NCBI RefSeq assembly: GCF_011397635.1
Contig: NC_064771.1
Span: 16,927,379 to 16,991,378 of the forward strand
Source: Epinephelus fuscoguttatus
Taxonomy: Eukaryota; Chordata; Actinopteri; Perciformes; Serranidae
Direction of reading: 5' to 3'
DNA length: 64,000 bases
Shown piece by piece: positions 1 through 13,057 of this stretch (positions are counted from its first letter, which is position 1; each line of letters begins with the position of its first letter). The position numbers were made by a program, and so were the translations under genes. The notes under the pieces were generated by a model, which saw nothing but the letters and a program-made list of their open reading frames with translations, did not search any database and was not told the origin of the DNA.

Positions 1-900
1 ACTCACCTGTCTCGCCTTCATTATTGCTTCCCAGCTCTGATACCTGATAATGTGTGTCTAGTTGCTAATACGCTCAGATGCTATTTTTTGGCATGTATCA
101 GTGTATGGGTTTTGTATCAAGCGTTTGGTAGGTGTTGCTTGGAAAGCCTAAAGCTTGCTCATTTTGTTTGAACTTTTTGCTTAGAGGTGTTGATGCAGCA
201 GGTTTTTGCTGCTTGGAACAGCCATCTGAATCACAGCAGTCTGTCTCTGAAGTCTGTTTATGCTCGATGATTTGTTTGGTAATTGGCGTCGGTACCTGGC
301 TGGCTCGACCTGAAGATTTAAAATAGACCATCTGGGAAATGGCTGTTGGTTTTAAAAAGCCTATAGGTGTGCTGTCTGCCTTTTAGCTTTTCATAATTGT
401 AAATGATCCTTAATGGAAATATACCTGATGACATTGAAAAGTCAGAAACAGAAGTCATCACAATGCATTCTGTTGTTTATCATAATGATGGCAGCAGCTT
501 GTTGAGCACTAAATGTTTGTGTGTGCAGTATTGTGTGCTGTGGTGGAGCAAAGCTTTATAGAGCCATGTTATTATTTTAATCAGAAAATACAATATTAAC
601 TCCTTTGGCTGGGCTGTTTATTGATATTAAATTGATAAGAGACAAGATATAGTCTTTGATTTTGGGTATCGTAATATCCCAAGTGTCTTTTCATGGTTTG
701 AAAGGCTGCATTACAGGCATTTGGTCAAAAATACAGTGATATTTAATTTTCTCCCTATCACCCAGCCCTATTTACACTCTATTCATGTCTATGCCCTGTT
801 GTTACCTTGGTGAATTATTCAGATCAGTATGGATTTGTCTGTTTACTGCTCGATGGGCGTGCTGTAATGTGTTTCTCCTGTTTGGTTTCTGTTACTGCAG
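1..900 (+). other. rab11fip3: Intron of rab11fip3 upstream of the first visible exon
   Basis: No coding exon, RNA gene or clear repeat is seen here. The stretch is AT-rich and ends in a pyrimidine-rich acceptor (gttactgcag) at 900. The EF-hand region and earlier exons expected of a class II Rab11-FIP must lie outside the window. Confidence 0.7.
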
Positions 901-3900
901 CAAAATGAGGTGACAGACAGCGCGTACCTGGGCTCCGAGAGCACTTACAGTGAATGTGAGACCTTCACCGATGAGGACACGGGTGCCCTCGTACCCCCCG
1001 AGATGCACGAGGATGTGGAGACGGATAGCGGCATCGAGGCCACGCTGCACGACCCTGAAGACGGCGGAAATAGGTTGGTATAAAATACACTATCAGCCAT
1101 ATACACAGTGTCAATTCTGACTCATATTTCCTGGATACACATTCTTTCTGTGCTTTGTGTGTGACGCTGAGGAGGCTATTAGCGACCCTGAATGACTTCC
1201 GTAATACATCATCGATTGTAATCCACTTGTCATGAGATCAGTGCCAGAATGCTGCTTGTAATCGCTGCTGGCATCTGAATTTACCGTAAATGTGCGTCAA
1301 ATCTCCAGCAGAGGGTTAGCCCTGAAGTCGCCCTGCGCTGACCTTTCACACAGATCACATGGTGTGCGAGTCTTGCCTGCCCAACGCTGGATCACTTGGG
1401 TTCTATGTGGGTCAGCAGACAGGCAGATTAAAGCGAGGCAATAGGCAGCCACCACTTTATTGACCTTAAATTCCTCCACTAATGCAATGGGTAAAAAGTC
1501 AGTCAGACATACAGTATGTTATGCTTCTGTTTTCTTTTTTTCTTCCATAAAATAAAGCTCATTTAGAGATAACTTGAAATGTGCACAGAGCGCCTGAGAC
1601 CTTGAACACTGAAAAGCCCTTCTACCATTCTTTATCCAAGCCAGTGTGTCTGAGTGGATCGGCTGAAAAGAGACAGAGGCACTCTCTGAATTCTCGGTTA
1701 ATGGCAGAAATTGTTCAGGAGCACAGCGAGTGGAATATTTTTAATGTGAAGTCTTAAAAGAATTCATTCATTTGTCATTTTGGGTTACAGTTGCTTAGGT
1801 TCCCAATCCTCAACACCAACACTGCCCGCTCAAAGCAGTCAAAATGGTAAAGACTATCCTCCTTATTGACTTCTACTGCATTCCAGATCTCATGCCAATG
1901 ATCTGGTGTGATGAGTCTCTCAGACTGCCTGGCAGCTGTCAGTCTGTCTCACATGTCTTTTGACAGTGGATTTATCCCAAATCAGAAAGGGTTGGCATTT
2001 GAAAAAAGCAAGCTCCATTTAATTCTACCATGTACAACAAAGTAGCACCACAGTGAAGAACATTTGATAAGTACAGTGGTGAGTCATTTTGGACCATAAA
2101 CACAGTAACAAACTGTCTCTGTGCGTCTGTGGTCCATTATTTGAAACAAGTAGGATGAGTAGGAGGTTTTGTGTATTTTAGTGTGCCGATCAAACCCTCT
2201 CATTTTGATTGCAACTTTATCTGTTTTATTGTCAAATATAGGTAGTTTAAGTCTATACGTTTGTGCATGAACGTTCTTGTTGATATAGCACCAGGGGCAA
2301 ACACAAGGGAGGAAGTGCAGAGAAGTGAGGCCTATCTGCTGACTCTGTGACCTGTCTGTCCTGCTTGATGATGGATTGGAGTGGTCTGCCTGTCAGGGAT
2401 GCGTTTGGACTTCCTATTCCATGATTGAGCCTTGAATTCCAGGAAGTGTTGAGTTAGCTCATTTTTTTTTTTAGGTTGTTTTCCTTTTTTTACTGTGGTG
2501 TGGGCTAATCTCATTCTCTGCCTTCCAGTTATTCATACCATTGGCCTGCTAAGTCCACTCCTGACGGGAAGCTAACTGAATGACCTTTATGTTCTCGTAT
2601 ATCAGCAGTCAGTTTAACAAAATTTGACTCATTGCTAAGTCTCCCTGTCAGTAAAGATAAGTTTTTATGGAAAACATGGGCATGCACAGACCTGTAAGCG
2701 GTTTTCCAAGTCACAGTGATTCAATCAACACTGACTCTGAGTAAATGCAACAAAACAGGGCTCAACAGCACAGATTGTCCGAATGCCCATGGCAAGTAAA
2801 AAAACCATATCGGGCTAGTTAATCTAACAACTCACTTGCTTGATCGGACAAGTGGTTAAAAAGGATTAAATGCACTATATTTCCTGGAGCTGATGTTGGA
2901 AGTAGCGAGCATTGAGCCAACTCGCTTCCTTCTCATCTCCGCTGAGAGCTGCACATGCTCAGTACTGATCGGACACTTGTGAGAAAATGGTGGCGGGTAA
3001 AGACAAAGTTTATGAGCTGAAGCGTCAAGTAGTTAAGTTGGGTGGCGATAGAGGATGTGGGTGAATCTCCACGCCCCAAGTTAAAAGCAAGGCGGGTAAA
3101 ACAGGGTTCTTTTTCATTATAGTTAACTTTGTTGTTATCTGATCCCCGCTAATTTGTGTAGGGGCAAGTAAAAATTGACTTTGAACTTCTAGATTTGCCC
3201 AACTGGGCAAATGGGGAAAAGACATAAATGTTAAACCCTGCAAAAAGGTCTGGAAGTAAACTGAGATTGTGCCGTGTGTTAACCCAGCTAACTCTAGCCA
3301 TATCCAGGGTAGGAGTATATGTACTGGACCGGGGATTAAGAATCTAACAGGATTATCCTCCCCCACCCTCCTCTGTCCTACCCGTGTCCCCACACACATT
3401 TGGCCCTTGGACGGTCAGCAGGACTGTCTGTTGGCCGTTGCTTAGCCTCAAATCTGATTAACCCACTCGCAGTGCACCCTTTCTGGTACAGCCGCCTCAA
3501 GTCTTTTCAGGTGGCACAGACGACGCAACAGTCAGTCATGTGGCACTGATTGGCAGCTCATTAAACCCACAGACTTTGCGGTTTTCAAAAGCAGACCCTT
3601 TTTGTTTTCTCCAAACTGGAGAGTTGTGTTTTTTGTTTTAAATCAGTGTAACCTGTGAAACTTCAGAATTCCACTCTGGTTGTCCGGTGTTTTGGCTCCA
3701 GTTGCTCCACGGCTTTCACGCCAGGGCAGCGGGGGGCGTTTGAAGATGCGTTCTCTCTCTTCGCCATCCCTCTGTGTGAGGGACCTCAACATGGGGCCAA
3801 GTAGTAAGAACCTGAGTAAAGGGTAAGTGACTCAAAAAATGGTTTTGTTGCTGTTTAACCATTTTAGCTGAATGTTGGCAGAGGCTGCAAGTGAAACTGC

Positions 3901-6900
3901 ATTGTTGTCTGGTTTAAAGAGACTAAGTATGGAAAGTTGTCATTCGTAGAGTCTGACTTTTTTGTCTGTGTGGGGTTTTTAAGGTGATGTTTTAGCTTTG
4001 AGTTGGCCAAATAAATGTCATTTGTCTTGTAAACAAGCAGAATGAGCTTTGTCATTGTGTGCTGAGAAGGCAAGCTTTTCTGCTGACTTGGACATCCTCG
4101 TCCTGTGTGTGCTCAAGACACCTCACGCATCCTGTTGGACAACTTTCCAGCTTTCCCGTTAAACGAATATCAAAGACTTCACATGCAGACAATTCATGGC
4201 AAAGACTTCCAGATCCACTCAGATAACCAGCCAATTATGAAAGCCAAAGTCGCAGCCCTCTGTGTCAGCGCAGCTGAGAACATCTCTTAAGCTTGACCCA
4301 CATCAAACTACCCGAAGGCTCCTCTCACATGCCTCAAGTTTTCCCAACGTTGTTTTGCATCAACAGCAAAGCAGGAGACATTTTGTTTTAGCCGAAACAG
4401 ACTTTGGGATTAATGTGAATTAACAGATTACCTTTGAAGACAAGTGATCGTTGAACTTGTCCAGATTGCCGCTCCTCCTGGGGGGAAGATTAATTGTACT
4501 TGTTTTGGATTTACAGTTGGCTCTAGTTGTTTCCAGGCTTCTGGGTCCACCACGCCACCAACTTGTTATCCAGATACTGTTGCCCAATTACTGTAGGGGT
4601 ATCTGTTTTCTTTGAATGAAGTCAAAAGATGAGCCTTGTTTGGTTTGGCTGAGAGTGTGGTTTTGTAAATGGATGGTTACTGGCTGTTTATACCCAGTCC
4701 ATTTTTATCCCGTCTAAACCTGACACATTTTCCACTATTTCTGGCCAGGACCTAACGTAAACTACGCTGTTGTTGTATGTACAAGTCGGCACACACACTT
4801 ACACAGTAATCTTATGTGCCCCTCAGGTTTTCCCTGAACTCCGAGCTCCATAACCACTCGCTGGTGACGGTCATCGGTGGAGAGGAGGAGCACTTTGAGG
4901 ACTTCGGGGAAAGTAACACCTCAGAGTTGCTCTTGGAGAGCAGCGTGGAGGGGACAGAGGGAGGGGGTGACTCCCCTCTCGTGCAACCACCTGAGCAGAT
5001 CAATGGCTCCTCACTGCTCTCTCCGAGGTATGAGCTTGTCTTCCCTACAAAACCTCTGATAAAGTTTAAACCTTTTCCACATTAATCTTGTTTGAAGTCA
5101 TCCTGGATGTTATTTAATTGATGTGAATATTCACCAGACTGTATTTTTATCAGCCCATCCTGATACAAGGTGTGACACTCTTACATTCTCAACTGTATTG
5201 TCCAGGTTTTAAAAGCCCCTATTTACATTCTTCAGAGAAAATGTTTCTCTTTCAACAAAGACACTGAGGTCAAACATTGATAAGAGCTATCTGGAGACGT
5301 CCTTCCCACCTTATCTGCCTCTCTCTCTGGCGAAGGGCAAGATTAATGAAGTGTATACAAAGTTAATGGCGTCAGTCTCACTGTTGCAAAGTATTGAAAA
5401 TGTGGATATTGGGCTGAATCCTGTTCTGTAACTGTGCCTTCTTTCATTTGCCCTTGTTGTGAGGCCTTGAGTAGTCTGAGTAAATGTTTTACGCTCACAC
5501 TGTTTAATTCTTAAGGGTGGCCAAGGCCTCTGGGACCAACAGAAGGTGGATGTTTTGTTGAGTTCGGAAACCTTGAGGAGTATCTAATGCCACATTTCCA
5601 CTGCATGGTACGACACGAAAAGTATCACTCAACAGAAATAAACATCTGCACCTTTTCATATTATGCTTCAGCAAATGGTTTTAAATAATCTCCATGGAAA
5701 CCAGAGACACCCTGTGTTTTTTTTTTACACTCCGAGCCTATTTCTGTCCTGTTTAGCAAGGTGCAATCTGCAGCTGTTGCAGTGTTCCTAATTTTATAAG
5801 AGTATCTAGCTTGCATTGTTTGATCAGATGTGTAATATGAAAGAAAAGTTTCAAGCAGCCCTTTTTTCTGATGAAATGCATCATGTCTAATGAGTGACAC
5901 TAATCGGAAGTGCCTAGCGCCCTACCATAAATCAGGCTGTTTACTATGCCATACAACTGACAAAGTGCAGACGTTCCTCTGTTTGGTTGTGGATGAAAGA
6001 ATTTAGCAAGTGTCGCTTTGATTATGATGTCACTGCAGGTTAATTTGGCATCATTAAGGCGATCACCTGAGAATCCCACCTACACTACCAAAAGTGAGTT
6101 GAGTGGAGCGGAGTCGAACCATGCAGTGGAAATGACGCTCAGTGAGCTTTGCCTCAGGGTTTCAGTCGTACAGATACAGGTTGACTTCAGCAGTGTGACG
6201 TGTCCGACAAACAAAAATACAGCCACATTTCTACACATACACACTCTTCTCTAAGGCACCATTCATTTGTTTCGAAGCCTGTTCACAGTCATCTTTTTCC
6301 TCCCTCCTCCTCTGTTTTCATCAGAGACTAAAAGCCAGATAATGCGTAATTCCCACTTGTGTAATATTTCCATAATTTTCCTTGCCAGGATTCTCTTAAC
6401 AGCTAACTGCCTCGTTTGTTTAGCCCAGTGACAATACGGAAATGAGCTGGTCTTACTGGATTTGGCACTAATAGTAATAATAAAGGTAGAACATTACTGT
6501 TTATGCATTTCTTGGAAGTATTTAATTCAAAAAGGATTGCAGTAGGATAAGTCTACTTTAATTATGCATTCTTAAATGACCGTTGAAAACCAATAAATTA
6601 ATAAAATTTAATTAGTGCATGTCATACAGTCTGAAAGATTCCATGGCACACAAGTTGGTGGTTAGGCTAAAAAAAAAATCATACACAAAAAAAAAAATAA
6701 CTGCATCCCACAGTCTTCACCCACTCAGTGAGAATGCGTCACCGTTGTTTTGAGCCAATCGTGCTCATTGTTGGCGCACGTAGCACTGCTGCCTACACAT
6801 GCCCCCACATTTATCTATCTGCATATCACAGTGCTCTGACTACACGTACACTCTGTCGGTTGCCTCTGTCCGACTCAAAAACACACCACTGTGAGCGTTA

Positions 6901-9900
6901 TTTAACAAAGTCATCCTTCACACTGTCAGGGAGAAAACTGTTTGGTACAACGGCGCATATGACCATCAAGTGACACTCACTCAAAGTCTGCCACGCCACG
7001 TTTCTGCCTACATAAACAGGAACCTGTGCCAGCGTGTTGCATAATTCAGACCGGACTCGCTCCCTGAATGAACAATCGGCTGGCTGAGGTGATGTGAGGA
7101 GAGGGCACGGACTCCAAACAGTGCAATAATCAACTGTGTGTTTCAGTTGTTTTCTCAGGAGCTCGAATTGTTTGGGTTTATTTAACTTAATTGTAACCAT
7201 TCTGTAGGTTTCTGAGCTCCCGGCAAAGACGCCAAGGTTGAATAGACAAGAATGTCTGGCGTCAGGGAAAGAGAATGTCATCGGCGCTGAAGAGAGATCA
7301 ACACATTCTTTCTCCGAGAATGTTTTGTCTCCTTGCGCCGTCCAGAAAAAATCACAGCCACACTGCAGTCTGTTTCACATCTCCCTCCCGCTGTACTCCT
7401 CACACTTTACTCTTTGAAACTCTCCTGTGGTTTTCACTAACACCTCCTGCACCCCCACCCCCCAGAGGTGCTCCTGTCCCACCTCAGTGCACCTCCTTCT
7501 TGTCCATCACTCACCACTTCCTCCTCCTTCTTCCTCCCTGTTCTCCTCTTTCCAGTGCACCTGCTCCTCTCCCTGACTGCTTTCAGAGCTTCCTCAGGGA
7601 GGAGGCGCTGGACTTTTTCTGTAGCCAGTGTCACAAACAAATAAGTCGTCTCGAGGACCTCTCCACCCGTCTCAATTTCCTAGAGATGACTAGGTAACAC
7701 GTCATTCACCAACCCACTCCGATTTGCAAGCTGTGTGGATGTGTTTGCAGTGCTGATTAGATGCAGTTATCATGCATGGTCTCAAAATGTGCGCATGCTG
7801 ACAACATGGTGTGTGGTATGTTACAGATTGTGCTCTCACACACACATTCTGGTTTATTTTGTGGGTGTGTTTTGAACCCATGGTTCCTAATCTTTTTTCA
7901 TTTGCACCTCTTTTTGTGTGTGAGTTGCAGTGTGTTAAACTTCAACATTAAATATGGAAAAACCCATTTAAGGCATTCCAGTGGCTACGAGTGCACTTTT
8001 TAGATGCTGGTAGCCACCTCTTTTTCTTTCTGAACATCTGTACAAATTATGATTTGTTATTCATGCATAATAAACATTTTGCTCATCTGATAATAAGCTT
8101 AATAAATATGAGTCAATAACCGCAGGTATCACAGGTGAGTGATGTCTTTCTGCTCTCCATGTCATTGTCCTCATGCTTCATTTGAGTTGTTGCAGAATGA
8201 CTGCTGGTAGCGGAGTAAAGCTTTTTCAAAGAGCCTGCTTTTATCGCAACCGACCAGCTGATCTAGGATTAATGACCAAATCCTATTTGATGTGTTTAGC
8301 AACTGAATTTGATACAGAGCAAATCTACAAAACATCTACTTTATGTTTTATTTTAAAGCAACTACAAGGAACTTTGATTTCGTGTTTCCCATGGGCACCA
8401 CTGTCTTGTGCTGTGAAAATCTTGATCTAGCTAGTGCACGCATTCGTCTGGAAGTGATCGAAAGAGACACTATTTATTATCTAGCCTTTCAACTTTATAC
8501 AAACTACTATCTTGTGGTGTTCCAGTGCTGGAGAGAAGTGTGGCTGTACCCATCATAATCCTGCTCTAAGGAAAAAAAATCACTCTGGGTTGTTTGTATT
8601 TCCGTAAGCCAATCATAATCATCATGGCTAGCGCTAGGGCCAGGACACACTGACGCAACTCTTACTTGTTTTGGTTGAACATTTGCACATGGGGAGGCGA
8701 GCCCTGGCATTAAAATGGCTTAATCCTCGCAGAAGAAGATGCCACATAAGTTATAGGTTGCTAGCCAGGAGGTTGTTGTTGCTGTGGAGATATGTCTGGC
8801 TTTGAGAAACTAGTTTCATGTAGCAACAGGGATTTTAAGAATTGCAATACACAGAAAGCTTGTTACCATCTGAAATAAACTGGCAACGACAGGTTTATAT
8901 CCACAGTCTAAGTACTGTGAGCCAGACTATCATGCTCATAATAGCAGAAAGCTTTGCAGTGCTGGCTTTGCTTGACAAATGCAGATAACGTCAGTTAAGT
9001 TCAGCTACTGTTAGCCAAAGTGTTAGCTAGCTTTGTTCTAGCCACCAATGTTAATTCGTATATTGATGTAAAACCATATTTCGAAACATATTTCATGAAT
9101 ATAATAGACATGTTAGGAAGCAGAGAGCCAAGTCAGGATCGTGTTTGAGTATTTTGTAATCCCTTAACCCATCTGTTTAATGACTGACCAAGGTTGACTT
9201 GTGTTTTTGCCAGTGCTTTATGAGTCTCTTTTAGCTTTTTATTGTTCTTTGGTCAATTATTTTCTTTCTCTCTGTGCTGATCCTGCCTCAGTATCAGCCA
9301 TAACCACAAAATATTATGGTTAAAATAAAATTCTCTTAAGAAAAAATCTCCTCCGGCCTTCTTTCGACTGGCTAACGTACGACTCACTGCAAAACTTTGT
9401 TTGAGAAAATGACCCAGGGACAGACATTAAGAATAACCACACAGATATAGCCAATCTCATCTCTGATGGTCTTGTTTGCTTATGTAGGACTCACAGAGGC
9501 ATCAGTATTAAATCGAGACTGTTTTATAACCAGCTGAAAACTCCTTGTAGCTGCTTTAAGTTTCTGTATTGCTGTTGCAGGTCAAATCTGATCCTAAATC
9601 AGCACTTGTTAGATAATATAAATCCATGCTGTTGTGTTTGTTAGATTGCTGTGATGTGTGGATATCTTGTAGCTTTAGTTTCAACGAAAACCTAGTGATT
9701 TATTAGTGAAGAACCACCACAACATGTCCTTTTTTAATGTGGGGCTCCTCTACTATCAGAGAGAGGGACGAGGAGTTGGATAGGACAAACGACACCAGGA
9801 GATGGTGTCTCTTTCCTTTATCCTTTTTCTCTTCCTGACCATTTTTCCTGTTGTTCTGTGTCCCCCCCCCCCCATCCAGTGCTGGCAAGAGGCTGTCCAG

Positions 9901-10045
9901 CAAGAAAGTAGCAAGGTAAGCCAAACAGTTGCTCTGATTTCAGTAGGCAAGGGTTTGTATTTCTAGTATGATTGTAATAGATGGTTATGTTTGCCATAGA
10001 AAAACAGCAGTTTGTCAAATGTGAACCGGCTCTAGGGATTAACGT

Positions 10046-10076
<31 letters not shown>

Positions 10077-13057
10077 TTTTTTTTCTGTCCATGTGCAGAC
10101 ATCTCCTCCAGAACAGCTCGATGACTCTGGACACCATGAGTGACTTGACGCGGGACATCCTGGAGCTCGCCGACAATGACATCACAGACAAGGTGAGAGC
10201 TCATCTGTTAAAGGAAGTTTACAGTTTTCCACAGTTATCACCTGCTACAGTATTCATTAAAGGAAGAAGGAACATTTCCTATTGGCAATTTATACTTGAT
10301 TACTCTTACAATGCTTCATTTTCGTATCACTAACCTTTAAACATCTACTCTTCCCAGGTGCTCCTCCTCGAGCGCCGAGTAGCGGAGCTGGAAAAGGAGT
10401 CGGAGGCGTCGGGGGAGCAGCACGCGCGACTGCGCCAGGAGAACCTTCAACTGGTGCACCGGGCCAATGCCTTGGAGGAGCAGCTGAAGGAGCAAGAGGT
10501 CCACGCTGAGGAGCAACAACAGCAGGAGAGCCGTCGTCACAAGGAGGCCTTGACCAAGCTGGAGAGGGAGAGAGGGCTGGAGCAGGAAAACCTGCAGGCC
10601 AGGTACACTGGTTATGTTTAGAATACATTTGGTGCAATCTATTTATGACTGTAGAACATATTGATTTATATTCTGTAAGTCTGCACATGCTACCTGGTTT
10701 ATTTAACACAGTTTTATCATTGTGTTTGTTATTTTGATGAGTAAAAATGCCTATAAACGGCAAAAAACAAGATCTACATTTAGATATTTTTAATGTGTTG
10801 TGCTAATTTTACTGGATATTGACAACAAAGTCAGTCAGTGTTTGACATCCTGATAAGTTTTTACCTTTTGGTGTGATTACTGTATTAGATGTAAAGGTGA
10901 AATAAAAACATCTGTTAGTGACGCCAGTGATTCTCATGTTTGTTGGAGGTGTCGTGGCTCTACACTGCCATCCTCTGGCACTTATCTGCCACTGATTGTG
11001 AGCTGCTGTCCTGTGGTCCAGCATTGTTTACTATCAACAGTGTCACTTGTAACTTTTCGGCTGTACTGTAAGTTTCTGATGTGGATTCGTGTTTGTTTCT
11101 CAGGCTGCAGCAGCTGGACGAGGAGAACAGCGAGCTGAGGTCCTGTGTTCCTTGTCTTCGAGCAAATATCGAGAGGCTAGAGGAGGTGAGAGCTACAATA
11201 TGTCATCTCCCGATTTGCTTTGCCTTCATTGTTCCATTTCTCACCTGCTTTAACGCTCCTTTTAATCTTTATTTTTGTTCTGATAATGTTTCAGGAGAAG
11301 AGGAAGCTGCAAGATGAGACTGAAGTCATGTCTGACAGGCTGCAGGACGAGATTGAGTCACGCAGGAAGATGGCTGACAAGCTGAGCCATGAGCGCCACC
11401 AGAGCCAGAAGGAGAAGGAGTGCACTCAGGAGGTGGGACTGGTTTCACTGTGTACAAAATAAACAGTCATCTGCGTACAAAATATAACAATGCAGTACAG
11501 AACAGACTCAAAACAGTAAAACAACGATTCTTTCAAAATGGAAGCTTTAAGGTTCCTGAGAAAAATAATAATCTCTGCCAGATGTAAGCCTGGAGCATAC
11601 TATTGGACCCATCAGCCTAATGTTTTTGTGCACATTTATGACTGCGTGCTCAAGAACCTTTTGTGGCTGTGGTGATCAACAGTTTTTGGAAACCTATTTT
11701 ATTGACTTTTATATATTGTCAGTGACTGCTGACTCCTCACTCCTCTTAACTGGCCAGAAGGGGCCTCAAATCATCAATAAAATCACATTGCAAAAGGCAT
11801 TTCCGGCAATCAGCCAGGCCTACAAATAAGCCTTGCGTAGTCTGTTGCAGGCCACATTTTGTCGTTGTCTCTCTATCCGTAGAAAAGTTTGGTCTTGTTT
11901 GGAACCAGAGGATCAGCAGCTGATATGTTGTAATCCACTAAAGATAGGCATGTTAAAAGATTAATCATTCCACTACTGTCATGCACATACGCTGATCACA
12001 CAGCCTGCCCTGCACTCCCTGTTCCCTACTCACATGCCCTCAGACACACCTGGTGGAGAGCTGCACTCTACTAAGTGCACTTATATAGTTTCAAGTGTTA
12101 CAGGTTTCTGTATTTACAACTTCACTCTCCTCCTCCATGTCTGCCCAAATCGCCGTACCTAGCAAAGCAGCTGGATTCACGAGATCATGCAAGATTCCAG
12201 CCCTGATTTGCTACATTTCCTGTCCCAAATAGCTCCCGTGGTAGATGGCATACATCATCATATCGCCCAACCTTTCTGTCATGTGTCAAATAATCCTGTC
12301 AAAATGAATCAAGTATTTTTGTCCTAACCTGTCATCCTGAATCACTTTACTAACCAATTTGTCTTGCTTTGTTTGCACCACAGCTCATTGAGGACTTGCG
12401 CAAACAGCTCGAGCACCTACAGCTCTACAAGCTAGAGGCCGAAGCGAAGAGGGGGCGCACACCTGGAGCGGGGCTGCAGGAGTATCAGACCCGCACCCGT
12501 GAAGCAGAGCTGGAGCAGGAGATCAAACGACTCAAACAGGTAGCACATACATTCTGAGTGTCCTCAATTTTCTGCCTCTGTACTCGTTTTATGTAGTGCT
12601 TTCTCTTTCTACCACTCAGAATAGACTGTTTTAAAATAGAAGAATAAGAATCAGGCCTTTTAATGATATGTCACATTGGACTTAACCTTTCCAGGACAAC
12701 CGCAGCCTGAAGGAGCAGAATGACGAGTTAAACGGCCAGATTATCAACCTGAGCATCCAGGGAGCCAAGAATTTAATGTCAGCCTCCTTCTCTGACTCCC
12801 TGGCAGCTGAGATCAACAATGTGTCTCGCGTAGAGGTAGGTTTAGAAGTTGTGAAACATATTTTTCGTCGGTTTACGTTAAATGTTTTTCTGCGACTCTG
12901 TCATCACTTTAATCTCCACTGACATTTGTGTCTCCATTTCTAGTTGATGGAGGCTGTCCACAAACAGGAGGAGATCAACTACAGACTCCAGGACTACATC
13001 GACAAAATCATCGTGGCCATCATGGAGTGCAACCCCTCCATCCTCGAGGTCAAATAG
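901..13057 (+). CDS. rab11fip3: Rab11 family-interacting protein 3 (class II FIP), 3' part
   Basis: Rab11/Arf6 effector of recycling endosomes; it carries vesicles to the cleavage furrow and acts in ciliary membrane traffic. Exons, all GT-AG and in phase: 901-1073, 4827-5027, 7589-7693, 9880-9915, 10099-10192, 10358-10602, 11104-11185, 11295-11432, 12384-12539, 12695-12835, 12944-13057. Together they give 494 codons plus a stop. The start of the gene is off-window. The protein opens with an acidic linker (AYLGSESTYSECETFTDED, then VTVIGGEEEHFEDFGE). A long coiled coil follows (LLLERRVAELEKE through ELEQEIKRLKQ), and the protein ends in the Rab11-binding domain (YIDKIIVAIMECNPSILEVK). Coiled-coil segments such as ENLQLVHRANALEEQLKEQE match human FIP3 as I recall it and differ from FIP4, so I choose FIP3. 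Synteny with TELO2 and IFT140 agrees. A fish FIP4 copy is the alternative. Confidence 0.9.
1074..4826 (+). other. rab11fip3: rab11fip3 intron after the first visible exon
   Basis: Apart from the candidate exon at 3730-3822, no coding signal is convincing. Open frames on either strand here (for example around 3025-3399 minus and 4105-4290 plus) lack splice signals, repeats of sense or recognisable domains and look like chance. Confidence 0.6.
3730..3822 (+). other. rab11fip3: Candidate cassette or alternative first exon of rab11fip3
   Basis: A 93-nt stretch follows a plausible acceptor (gccagggcag, ending 3729) and ends at a consensus donor, GTAAGT. It is divisible by three. It fits in phase between exons 901-1073 and 4827-5027, reading SGGRLKMRSLSSPSLCVRD onward to NLSKG. 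Its internal ATG at 3746 is in the same frame, so it could instead be an alternative first exon. The exons on either side also join directly in frame, so it is optional. The Ser-rich peptide matches no domain I recognise. Confidence 0.4.
5028..7588 (+). other. rab11fip3: rab11fip3 intron, no recognised element
   Basis: Non-coding sequence with short A runs near 6669-6703 and a pyrimidine-rich tract from about 7430 leading into the next acceptor. I see no gene or clear transposon inside. Confidence 0.55.
7589..7693 (+). other. rab11fip3: rab11fip3 exon carrying a CxxC-type motif
   Basis: This 105-nt exon reads FLREEALDFFCSQCHKQISR and then LEDLSTRLNFLEM. The acceptor must be the AG at 7587-7588, because the AG two bases upstream breaks the frame with exon 4827-5027. 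It resembles the LLDVYCSQCCKKINLL segment of FIP4 as I recall it. The reference human FIP3 appears to lack it. The exon length is a multiple of three and skipping it keeps the frame, so it is probably a regulated cassette. Confidence 0.8.
9880..9915 (+). other. rab11fip3: 36-nt micro-exon of rab11fip3
   Basis: It encodes AGKRLSSKKVAR (with split codons at the edges), matching the KRLSSKKVAR segment of vertebrate FIP3. The acceptor lies behind an unbroken run of about 12 C (9862-9873) and the donor is GTAAGC. The length is divisible by three. Confidence 0.85.
10051..10075 (+). repeat. (GT)n microsatellite in a rab11fip3 acceptor region
   Basis: About twelve GT units followed by a T run serve as the polypyrimidine tract for the exon that starts at 10099. 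Length change here could affect that exon's splicing. Confidence 0.95.

Noticed and set aside
1074..1080. Alternative donor at 1078 for the first visible exon
   Set aside because: Using it would add four bases and break the phase with 4827; the donor at 1074 fits both neighbours.
3025..3399. 124-codon open frame on the minus strand
   Set aside because: No recognisable domain and no splice or conservation support; it lies in an intron of rab11fip3 and reads like chance.
4105..4290. Plus-strand open frame in the rab11fip3 intron
   Set aside because: No acceptor or donor places it in the exon chain, and it lacks known sequence features.
6898..7281. 127-codon minus-strand open frame
   Set aside because: No known family and no gene context; length is within chance for a 64-kb window read in six frames.
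7584..7588. Acceptor AG at 7585-7586 for the cysteine exon
   Set aside because: Joining there puts the exon out of frame with 4827-5027 and gives a stop; the AG at 7587-7588 keeps the frame.
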